Position numbers and translations under genes: made by a program. Of a stretch of DNA of 64,000 bases, positions 31,646-41,424 are shown one piece after another. How positions within the stretch are numbered: position 1 is the first letter of the stretch; every line of letters begins with the position of its first letter. Location: contig OX422210.1 of the NCBI GenBank assembly GCA_949130495.1, forward strand, positions 635,504,585 through 635,568,584, read 5' to 3'. Source of the DNA: Sambucus nigra. Lineage: Eukaryota; Streptophyta; Magnoliopsida; Dipsacales; Adoxaceae. The notes beneath the pieces were generated by a model, which did no database searches, had not been told where the DNA came from, and saw nothing but the letters and a program-made list of their open reading frames with translations.

Positions 31646-32520
31646 GTGTGGATGATATCATTCAAAGAACTCCTCGGAGAAATAAACAAGGTGGCAGAAC
31701 AACCCGAGATCGATGAGGAAACATGGTTCATGTTCTTCCCTTCTTCAGTAAATCACATAACCAGATCAGGGAGGCATTACCTGATCCCAAGCTTACTACC
31801 AACCAATGACAAAGGGAAAGGTGTTGAAAACCTTCCTATGCCAAAGATGACCCTCGAGGAGAGCAAGATTCTCGATCAACTGAAGAAAACTTAAGCTAAC
31901 ATCACTCTATGAGGACTTTTTATGTCTTCCCAGTTGCACTAGAATGCTTTGATCAAGTTGCTCACTGGACCCACAGTTACTCCTTCTACCACACCAGAAG
32001 AAGCGATAAATTTAGTCGGATCCTTGACCTCTACCCAAATGATATCCTTTTCTGAAGAAGAAATCCCCAAAATTAGGCCAAACCACAATCATGCACTCAA
32101 CATATCCGTCAAAGTGACGGGAAAGATCATACCACTCTCTCTTATCGATAATGGATCCGCCTTGAATGTCTACCCATTAAGAACCTTCAAATGCTTAGGA
32201 CTAATGGTAAGTGACCTCTCTCCAACCTCTGCTGCTGTACGTGCCTATGATAATACCCATCGGAAAGTGATGGGATCCATAAAACTTGCAATAGGGGCTG
32301 GCCCTATAAACCTTGTCATTGAATTCCAAGTTATTGACATCCCAGCTTATTTCAACCTATTGCTTAGATGACCTTGGCTCCACAGTATCAAGGGTGCGTC
32401 TTCCTCACTCCATCAAAAAATGAAGTTTTTCGTCGACGGACGAGTCATCACCATCTTGGGCAACGACGATAATACCGAGAGTGTAAGTACCAGCAATCTA
32501 ATCCTTGAAATACAACACAG
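31646..32520 (+). pseudogene. TE-B aspartic protease
   Basis: Role: processing of the gag-pol polyprotein. Seen: NHITRSGRHYLIP, a linker with EESKILDQLKKT then stops, NALIKLLTGPTVTPSTTPEE, NHALNISVKVTGKIIPLSLI, active-site block IDNGSALNVYP (about 32143-32175), RAYDNTHRKVMGSIKLAIGA, and the end block LLLR-PWLHS where the expected G of LLGRPW is lost and a stop intrudes (32371). MKFFVDGRVITILGNDD follows. The block order is that of Ogre protease. Stops at 31892-31894 and 32369-32371. Confidence 0.88.
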
Positions 32521-33519
32521 GTCAAATGATATGCTCCTATCAGGATTCCAAATTGAGCCACTTCTACTCCCGACAGGGGATGATTTCAAGGAAAGGGTTT
32601 GTCCAGAATACGACCCTTATGGAAACTTCAATGTGATTCAAATTTTCCAAAATATGAAATTTATGCCCGGACTGGGGCTAGGATGAAGACAACAAGGGAT
32701 ACTTGAACCCATTGTGCTGAAAAAAGCTTTCCCTCCTTGGGGTTTGGGGTATTAACCACCAGAGCAAGAGCTTAGAATGATCCACCAGTCTCGACCGAAA
32801 ATAAGAGTAGACTGCATCCAAACTGTCCCAGGTGACTCCTTGAATGGATGATTCATCAAAGAGGGTGAATACTTCCCCTTCTGTGGCTTTTCGAAACCAT
32901 GGTATGACCATACAGATAAAAAGATGAAGCCTGGAATGGAGATATTTTTCCAAGACAGCTACCCATGGGTCGAAAGTTCCCAACACCATGTACAACCGCT
33001 CATCAAAGGTACCAAAGATTTTAAGGAAAATGACTCCAAGGATTCATTTAACTTACAGACACTGGGTCTGACACTCTGCATGGTTCATTCAAGCACTACA
33101 TCATTGTATCCATCCTACCTGATCAAAGCTGCTGATACATCTCTCCTCAACTGGCATACTACGCTAGTTCAATCGGTTAAAATCCCACCTAACCCCAATG
33201 TTTACCCCATCTCTTCTTCTATTGTCTATCCTTGCTCTAATATAATTGAGACCTCCTTTGATGAGGTTATCAATGCTGTTTTTCCTATTAATGAAATAAA
33301 TGAAGATTTTGAGTATCTTGTTATGCCTTACATTAATTGTTTAGATTCTAATCAAACTTTTGATGATGATGTTTTACAAATGAACAATTCTTAACTGATC
33401 TAAATAAGGTTAATAACAAATAATATAATCGCGTTCAAGTTAATGAAGAAGAAACTGTTGTTGTTAACCTCGATCTAGTAGTTAACTGCGCGGGATAGGG
33501 GCTACCCTTGACGAGCATG
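32521..33519 (+). pseudogene. TE-B protease-RT linker region
   Basis: Seen: open pieces QNMKFMPGLGLG (a glycine-rich G-patch-like motif often found after Ogre protease), then WGLGY, and a longer piece 32924-33394 with PSYLIKAADTSLLNWHTTLV and an Asp/Asn-rich tail FDEVINAVFPINEINEDFEY. All are in successive frames with stops between. Ogre elements have a long linker here. No enzyme domain seen. Confidence 0.65.
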
Positions 33520-34500
33520 AGCACTCGAAGAATTACTAAAGGAATTCGTGGATGTCGTCGCATGGTCCTATGACGATATGCCCAACATTGATCCTGAAGT
33601 AGCTCAACATGAGATCCCCACTCTTTCAAATTACAAGATGGGTAAATAAAAGTTGAGAAAGCTCTACACCGAATGGTCGCTTAAAGTCAAAGAAGAAATG
33701 GTCAAACAGCTCAACGTGGGCTTTATTCGCGTGATCGAATATCCCATATATCTAGCCAACATAGTTCCTGTGTCGAAATCAGGAGGGAAAGTTCGGATGT
33801 GCATAGACTACCAGGACTTGAATAAAGCCTCTTCGAAGGATGATTACTCGCTATCCGATATTGACATGATTGTGGACAACACAACCAATCATGCGCTTAT
33901 GTCATTCGTCGACGGGTTTGTCGAATACAACTAAATCAAAATACACCAAGATCACCTAGAAAAAACTGCATTCATCACCCCATGGGGAACCTTTTTCTAC
34001 ACTGTTATGCCATTTGGTCTCAAGAATGCCGGGGCTACCTACGAGAGGGCTGCCATAGCCATCCTGCATGATCTGATTCATAAAGAAGTCGAGGTATTTG
34101 TGGATGATATGATTATCAAATCCAAAACTAGAGAAGGTCATGCTCCTGCTCTCCATAAGTTCTTTGAATGACTATGACAATATCGGATGAGACTCAATCC
34201 ACATAAATATGTCTTTAGCGTTACCAAGGGGAAACTCTTGGGATTCATGGTCAGTAAGAAGGGGATAGAAGCATATCCTACCAAGTTGAAAGCCATACTT
34301 GAGATGCCACCTCCCCAAACGGAGAAATAAATCCATGGATTCCTTGGGAAATTCAATACATCAGTCGGTTCATCATCCAGCTAACCTCTATCTGCGAATA
34401 TATTTTCAAACTCCTCTAAAAGGATTCGACCAAGGTTTGGAACGAGGCCTGCTAAGAAGCCTTTGATTAAATCAAGCAATATCTGTCCCGACCTTCAGTA
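33520..34500 (+). pseudogene. TE-B reverse transcriptase
   Basis: Seen: LLKEFVDVVAWSYDDMPNID, then VRMCIDYQDLNKASSKDDYS, FVDGFVEYN-stop-IKIHQDHLEKTAFITPWGT, MPFGLKNAGATYERA and VFVDDMIIKSK (catalytic Asp pair at about 34093-34100), RMRLNPHKYVFSV, KLLGFMVSKKGIE. Stops at 33932-33934 (TAA in place of CAA), at about 34167 and 34173 (two TGA in place of CGA) and later ones break it. Substitutions dominate, with a frame change near 34380. Dead copy. Confidence 0.92.
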
Positions 34501-34896
34501 CTCATGCAACCGCAACCTAGTCTCCCCTTACTCCTATACCTAATCATAACTGACACTGTAGCTGGGGCTTTGCTAGCCCAATACCTTGAAGAATCTCAAA
34601 AAGAAATATCCATCTATTACGCGAGTAGCAAATTAACCGGATACGAAGTCAACTACACTACTTTGGAAAAATCATACATCGCGCTTGTTTGGGTCACCCA
34701 AAAGTTACGACACTACATGCTCACCTTCCCCATCAAACTTGTATCCCGAATGGATCCCATCAAGTACCTTCTTAAGAAACCCGCCTTATCCAGTCAAATG
34801 GCCCAATGGTTAATGCTCCTAGCCGAGTTTGATATCGTGTACGTCACGCAAAAATTTATGAAAGGAAGAGATATCTCTGACTACCTCGCTGACTAG
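34501..34896 (+). pseudogene. TE-B RNase H
   Basis: Seen: LYLIITDTVAGALLAQYLEE, ISIYYASSKLTGYEVNYTTL, KSYIALVWVTQKLRHYMLTF, MDPIKYLLKKPALS and AEFDIVYVTQKFMKGRDISD. The MDPIKY and VTQK(A/F)-KG blocks are those of Ogre RNase H. It is open for 130 codons; TAG follows at 34894-34896. Role: degrades RNA of the RNA-DNA hybrid. Confidence 0.9.
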
Positions 34897-35384
34897 CCCA
34901 TGGAAGAAGCTGATGTTTGGATCTCAGAATTCTAAGATAAAAACATCCTTTGCACTGCTCAAGATGACCTTCAATGGCAGATTTTCTTCGATGGCACTGC
35001 AAAAAAAAAGGATATGGCATTGGGATACTTATGATTTCCCTAGATGACTCCCACACTCCCGTCGCTATCAAATTGGATTTCCCCTACAGCAATAATATGA
35101 CTGAATACGAGGCGTGTACGGTAGGCCTCAAAGTTACTCTCAAGAAAGGTATTCAATGCCTAGATGTTTCCCTCATCATCGGTCAAGTGCTCAGAAAATG
35201 GAAAGTCAAGGACGAGAAACTCCAACCCTTTCATGCCCACTTAGAAGAACTAGCCTCCCAATTCCAAGATATCACCTTCCATTACCTACCTCGAGCAAAG
35301 AATAACCTAGACGATGCCTTTACTACCTTAGCCTCTATGGTTGATATGCCCGAACGAATAATAATGGCCCCCTTCCTAGTTTAA
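34897..35384 (+). pseudogene. TE-B second, archaeal-type RNase H
   Basis: Seen: FFDGTAKKKGYGIG-like start (WQIFFDGTA in one frame, then a frame change in an A-tract near 35003), SNNMTEYEACTVGLKVTLKK (conserved E) and FHYLPRAKNNLDDAFTTLAS (conserved D). It ends with TAA at 35382-35384. A second RNase H after the first defines the Tat/Ogre lineage. The A-run frameshift and missing pieces inactivate it. Confidence 0.88.
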
Positions 35385-36700
35385 AAGCAAGATAAACCAA
35401 CCCACTGCTACCACATTGAGATCATCACTAAAGAAGATCCCGAGCTAGCCAATTGTTGGTACTATGATATTTAGCACCTCCTCAAGCATGGTAGGTATCC
35501 CGAAGGTTCCAATAAGAAAGACCAATAACCCTCCGAAGACTGGTTGCCTAATACATCATCTGTCACAAAGCATTGTTCAAAGGAAACTTCAATGGAACCC
35601 ATCTACACTACATCGCAGGGGCTGACATTGAAGAGATAATGCAGAAGATGCACAACGGGGAATGCGAACCCCATATGAACAGTCACATACTTGCTAAGAA
35701 GATCATTAGATAAGGCTATTATAGGACAACCATGGTCCAGGATTGCACCGCTTATGTCCAGAAATGCCTCAAATGCCAACAGTTTTTCAGCCTTCAACAC
35801 CTACCTCCGCGAGAATTATATAACATGACTTCTCCCTCGCCATTCTCCACTTGGGGCATCGACATCATAGGGAAGGTTACACCCAAGTATTCCAATGAGC
35901 ATTAATTCATCCTAGTTTCCATTGATTACTTCATCAAATGGGTCAAATCCGAGTCATACGCAGTTCTGAATGCCAAGAAAGTGGCCAAATTCATCAGGAA
36001 GAACATCATCTGCCGATATGGGGTCCCACATAAACTAGTGTCAGATAACAGGTTGCACTTCGAGGTAGAAATTACAGAAGTGGTCAACGAGTATGGGATT
36101 CAGAGACACAAATCTTCTCCCTACCGACCTAAAACCAATGGTGCAGTCGAATCCGCCAATAAGAACCTCAAATCCATCATCAGTAATATAATCGAAAGCT
36201 ATCAAGATTGGGTCGACCAAATCCCTTACGCCCTCTGGGGCTACCAAACCTCAATTCGAACTCCTACTAGGGCTACCCCTTACTCTCTAGTCTATGACAT
36301 GAAAGCAGTCCTACCCGTTGAGCTAGAAATCCCTTCGCTTCGCGTCATGCTCGAAAGACAAGTCAGTGAAGAGGACTGGCATCAAAGCTGTCTCGATGAG
36401 CTCTCACTCTTGGACGAAAGGATATTAAAAGCGTTGTATCACATACAAATGTACCATCATCGAATAACGCGTTCATTAAATAAGAGAGTCAAGGACTGCG
36501 ATGTCTGAGAAGGGGAATTAGCCCTTAAAGAAATCATAGAACCCATCTGGGACCTCAGAGGGAAGTTCAAGCCCAATTGGAGTGGCCCCTGCATTGTAAA
36601 TAAAATCTTGTCACGAGGTGCCGTTATGCTCACCGACCTTGATGGAGAAGAGATGGCTCGTCCAGTTAACTTGGACCGTCTCAAGAAATTTTACCCCTAG
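35385..36700 (+). pseudogene. TE-B integrase
   Basis: Seen: zinc-finger part CEPHMNSHILAKKIIR, TAA in place of CAA, then GYYRTTMVQDCTAYVQKCLK, CLKCQQF. Core: SPFSTWGIDIIGKV, D in VSIDYFIKWVKSE, D in KLVSDNRLHFEVE, E in NGAVESANKNLKSI. C-terminal domain: RVKDCDV-stop-EGELALKEI, PNWSGPCIVNKILSRGAVML, DLDGEEMARPVNLDRLKKFY, then TAG at 36698-36700. All three catalytic residues remain. Stops near 35395, 35472, 35712, 35904 and 36506 disable it. Long open stretch 35981-36508. Confidence 0.93.
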
Positions 36701-37186
36701 TTCGAAACCTCAACGAGCTACGACTCTTCCCATCTCCCTCTATTATAAAAAACCCCCTTTATTTCCCTATACCCAGAACTACGTGGTCCTGATCCTCTAC
36801 AAAAAACCATTTGCTTTAAGAAAAATTAAAACTTTTCAAAAACCCCTAGAGGTTCGTAGGCAGCTCATACATCTTACATTAGAACGACCCTTTCTTTTTC
36901 ATAAAAAACTATTCTTTTCTTATCTCTGAGAATGACTGCTCATTCTAACATATACTTTAACAAAATGATTATGCATGCCTTAGCGATCGGTTTAGGTAGT
37001 TCAAAATACAAAATTCATCAAAAGGCACAACTGGATAATAAAAAAATTGTTTATTTCACTAATAAGAAATTACAGTGCAATTACGTTAGAAAAGGGACGG
37101 ATAAACTCCCTTCCCCCTACCTTACTAAAAGACCAAATAAACTCCCAAATTAATTCCCCATTTATAAAACAAACTCCCCAAGAGTC
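36701..37186. other. TE-B spacer between integrase and first antisense gene
   Basis: No gene seen. AT-rich. Sense pol and the antisense gene end towards each other here, 486 bp apart. Small plus ORFs (36618-36929, 36932-37153) show no domain. Confidence 0.6.
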
Positions 37187-38305
37187 CTACCCACAACTAC
37201 CAGAGGATCCCGATCCATCATCATCTACATCCTGGGGTCCCCAAGCTTCCTCTGCCTGAATAGAGTGCCGCAGACGCTCCATAGACCGATAGGCCCGAAC
37301 TAGCCTCGAAAAGACCACAACACCTCCCTCTATGGTATCGGATAAGATAAACCACCTTTGTCCAGTATCCACTACCAACATCTTGCTAACTACTTTTCTC
37401 CACAACCATTTCATATAATCCCCAGAGATGTGCCAGACTCTGTCAACATACTGAGAAGGAAGGGTCGATGGACGCCGACTCTCCCACAAAGAGCCAAGTC
37501 GCATGCGCAGACGCTCTATCAGATCTTCAACCAAAAAAAATCCAGTGTTTGAGGTGGCACAATTTGCTTCCAGCCAAATTGGCGCAGAAGATACCATGGG
37601 AAATAGAAATAGGTCTGTTTGAGCTAACCAACCGAACGTATGGGTACTCCCCCAGTTCCAGAATAGGCAGCAGCTGTCCCCATCAAGGCACTGACTAGTG
37701 CAGACTTAGAGCCCCGTGCTCCACAAACCAGTTCTCCCAGATCTTAATATACAGGCCAACACTGATGAAATAGCGCGTATAGAAGTTGGGCATAGTCGAA
37801 AAAGGATATTCCGGAGGAGTCACCAAGCGAAATCTTTTAGATAACTACATGAATAGCATCACGGGGCTACCCCTCAAAAATGCAAAACGAACTTCTCGCC
37901 AGGCATCCAGGCTATTCAAAGTCTCCGCCAATATCACCATCGTAGGATTGCGATGGTATGACATCCATGAAGTAATGGCTGCAAGTTGTGGGTCCACCAG
38001 CAGTTCCCCAGTCACCTGCAATAATTTCAAAACCAAGCCCAGAACGACGGCTTCGACATATCCAGCATCACCAACCTCCTACAAATGCATTGACCCAACA
38101 CCGCCATAAGGTAAATCATTCCTCCATTAACCAAAGGTCTACCCGTCGAGGGTGAGACGTGGAGAAGTCCAGCTAACATCTCCCTAGGAGACCGAGAAAA
38201 CTCAGGCATAACAGTCGCCACACTAGGATTTACCCCCAATATAGCAGAAAACTCCTCATAAGTCGGACAGACTTCTTCCAATCCAAAGCGGAATACATGG
38301 TCTTT

Positions 38306-38470
38306 CACTATACCAAAACTGCTAATTTGGCACACTGAGACAAGGAGAATCTGGCACAATTTAAAATAGTGCCAAAATTTGGCACGGTTTATTAATAATC
38401 TGGCACAGTTTAAAACCGTGCCAAAATCTGGCACAGTTTAAAATCGTGCCAAATATCGGTACGATATATT
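38306..38470 (+). repeat. CACTA left terminal and subterminal repeats
   Basis: The terminal CACTATACCAAAAC is followed by alternating direct and inverted TGGCACAGTTTAAA / TTTAAACCGTGCCA motifs up to 38460. The same motifs fill 44575-44862 at the other end. Confidence 0.88.
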
Positions 38471-39851
38471 AAAAAATATTATCCCAAAAATTTAAGCAGG
38501 ATCCAACCAATTTAACCTAAGTTTCTATTTCCTCTTTCTCTCTCTTACTCATTTCTCTCTCCCCGCTACCGGCAGCATCCCTCTCCTCTCAGCCCTTCGT
38601 CTCCTCCTCTCCTAGCTTCGGCCCCTCTCCTCGCTATAACCCCTTCTCAATACAACCGCCGTTCATCCGCCATCTGCCCATCCGCATTCATCCCACTGCC
38701 AATCACTGTCACGTTGGACACCATCACGTTGGACTGCCATCTGCCATCCACCGTTCATCCAGTGGCCCAGGTGATTTTGAACTATATGTGTTCTTTCTAT
38801 TTGGTTTCAATTGTATTATATTACTGTGATGCTCGATTTCATTTCTGACATGTTCTATCTAGGTTTCAAAAATAGCTGAATTGCGTACATGCTTTTGATT
38901 TTGTAAAATCTTATTTTGAGGTGGTTATGTAGTGTGTTTTATACGATCGTTTCTAATGTATATTTTATCAGACTTTTGACTGAGGCTTGGGTGAAAATTT
39001 AGGTGTGATGGTGCTTCCCTTTTTGTTAGGCTATAAATCTTGAAAGAGATAAACACATTTACACCAACTTCAGCAGACTTTAGTTATGTCGCGTGTGATT
39101 CATAACTAATAAATGTTAAATTAACTTTGAGGAAACGAATAATATCTGGTGGAGGACTGTAAAAGTTTTAAGAGCATAATTCATTGGGATTAGGCCCGGC
39201 AACTGGGCGGTTCTGGGTGGATTTGGGCGGGTTATATATGGGTGAGGGTTGAATATGGGCGGGTTGGTGACGGGTTACAACCCGGGTTATCTGGGTTTGG
39301 TTAAGGGTTAATCCACTAACCCGTCTTCATTGTTTTAATTGCTTTGCCTTCTATCATATGAACAAAGTGTGTGGGCTACCATTTCATCTCCAACCCGCAA
39401 TAAACCATCAAATGGAACCGGCCAAAAATGAATTGCACTTGAGTCTTTTACAGGAGCTGGAGAATACATAGAGAGAAATGAAGAGAGAAAAGTTATCTAT
39501 GTACATGAATATGGCTACCCCAATCAATGACCAAGCCAAAATAGTAAACCTAATTTGGGGTTTAAATGGGCAGGACAATGGGTCTATCATCAACCTGCCT
39601 AAACCCGCCATAGACCGTGAGGCTTGGAAGGCATTTTCAAACACTACTTTTGAACTATAAGTATATGGATATACTTATAGTTTTAATTTACTATTTTCTA
39701 CTTGACACTTACTGAAAGTGAAATCCCTTGATCGAAAGGTTATGTATTATTATAGATGAAAAAGAAAATAGTTGCATGACTATGGTTGTGGGTTTGGTAT
39801 ATTTGGAACTCATTTTCTCTAGCTATAGTTAATGGTTGTGTGGGCGAGAAA
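38471..39851 (+). other. CACTA interior, 5' part, possible captured 5' exon and intron
   Basis: C/T-rich sequence with CTCTCTTTCTCTCTC near 38530 looks like a plant gene 5' UTR, followed by short direct repeats of CCATCCGC/CATCTGCC near 38660-38750 and an AT-rich intron-like stretch. At 39190-39320 there is GGGCGGGTT-type low-complexity sequence. No protein match recognised. Confidence 0.4.
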
Positions 39852-40300
39852 TTTAAAGTAAATTTGTTTAGAAACTAAGTAGATATAGGGATTAGCTTGA
39901 GTGCGCCCGTGCCAAAGTACATTTGTATAGGAACTACGTGGATTTAGGGATTAGCTTGCGTGCGCACGTGTGTCAAAGTACATTTCTTTAGAAACTGCAT
40001 GGATTTAGGGATTAGCTTGCGTGTGCACATGGGCCAAAGTAAATTTGTTTAGGAACTACATAGATTTAGGGACTAGCTTGTGTGTGTGTTTGTGTGTACG
40101 TGTGCGCACGTGCCAAAGTACCTTTGTTTAGAAACTATGTGTGCATGTGCGCACGTGCAAAAGTACCTTTGGGATTAGCTCGTGTGTGCGTGCGTGCTAA
40201 AGTACGTTTGTTTAGGAACTATGTGGCTTTAGGGATTAGCTTGCACATGTCTGCGCGTGTGTGTGCGTGTGCATACGTGCACTTTCCAAAGTACATTTCT
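39852..40300 (+). repeat. Minisatellite of about 60 bp in the CACTA interior
   Basis: About six units with GGATTTAGGGATTAGCTTGC, a variable (TG)n/GCGCACGTG segment and CCAAAGTACATTTGTTTA. Unit length varies because the TG tract expands. It lies in a probable intron; the overlapping short ORF (40082-40366) is not a gene. Confidence 0.8.
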
Positions 40301-41021
40301 CTAGTTTCATGCTTGTATATGTTTGAAAAATATTTATGTCTCAGATTACCGTTTTTTCCTTTATGAGCATTTGTCATTTACAATGTATGGGTTGATTTCT
40401 TTATGTTTCACTGCATTTATGTATTTTGTTTTCATTGACAATTTGTTGTACTATTTATTCAATTTTTTGCCATGCTACTAATTGTTGGTCTTATTGCATA
40501 TACAAAGCATATGTTTTTTATGGTATATATGTTGGCATTAGTGCATATACCGTACTATATGAATTATAATGTTAATCAAACTACAATATGCTTATCATAT
40601 TTGTAACTCTATTTTTTTCTATTACGGTGATTGAATTAAGAATATTGAAGTTGTTATGTTAATGATTGGCAGGTGTACTCATATGTATGGAGGATCCAAC
40701 CATCGATTGGTTGTAAGCACCAAAATGCTTTCCATTTGGTTCGAGATACTTGTACAACCTTAGGTACACTGATCTTTTTCTGACATTTTGAATTACACGC
40801 GCATCTTAAGCCATGTGTTGTGTAAGATGTGCGCGTGACAACTGTTATATATAACAACTCTGTTATATATAACAGCTTGCCCCTGCTTCCACGCATAACG
40901 GTAGAGTTTGTAATATTTATAGTTTAAAGGTAGAGTTTATTGGAACAATTGTCGATTGATGAACATTTCATAGTTATAATTTCTTATAATATTTATATAT
41001 GATGGTTTTGTGTGTTTTCAG

Positions 41022-41124
41022 AGACTTTGGACTTGGCACACTAGGTCATGGTGAAGTCCAAGAGAACCTTGACAGATACAAGGAGCCCGAGCTCATTCAC
41101 TATAGATGGGCCATGCTTGCTGTT
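41022..41124 (+). pseudogene. LHCA1: Captured exon of a photosystem I antenna gene (Lhca1-like)
   Basis: Known: Lhca1 is a chlorophyll a/b-binding protein of photosystem I in thylakoids. Seen: the sequence encodes [20 protein letters not shown] followed by [14 protein letters not shown], matching the Lhca1 block around '[22 protein letters not shown]'. It is preceded by an acceptor (TGTGTTTTCAG at 41011-41021) and followed by a donor (GTGAGT at 41125), so it came from genomic DNA with introns, not from mRNA. The exon keeps the chlorophyll-helix E...H..R spacing but has several substitutions. A stop-free ORF covers 40999-41193. No other Lhca1 exon is recognised nearby. Confidence 0.75.
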
Positions 41125-41424
41125 GTGAGTTTCTTTTTGATTTTCTCTTTTTCCTTCCATCAAAGAGGTTATGTATGTCTTACAAGAAATTAACACTACA
41201 AAGTTGACTCCTAATTTTATTAATTTGAATTTTGAAGTAAAGTTTTGTTTTAATCTATCGTTTTCAATAGTCGACCCGGTGATTAAACCAAATTTAGGGA
41301 GGCCCCCTTTACCTAAAAGAAAGGCTTTTGACCTAAGCTACTAGAAATAACTCCTTGTATATATATATGCGTGTGTGTGTGTGTATCTGCTCCTAAATAC
41401 ATAAAGAAAATAATTGAATGACTC
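41125..41424 (+). other. Intron-like sequence between captured exon and satellite array
   Basis: AT-rich with a short (TG)n tract at 41370-41385. It begins with the donor GTGAGT. No second exon seen. Confidence 0.5.

Noticed and set aside
31646..36700. Possibility that TE-B pol is an endogenous pararetrovirus
   Set aside because: There is a protease-RT-RNase H-second RNase H-integrase order, flanking LTRs, a PBS and a polypurine tract, and no movement-protein or coat-protein-like block. This is a Ty3/gypsy retrotransposon.
39190..39330. GGGCGGGTT-rich stretch in the CACTA element as a nested small transposon
   Set aside because: No terminal inverted repeat or target duplication could be found around it; it may be simple low-complexity sequence.
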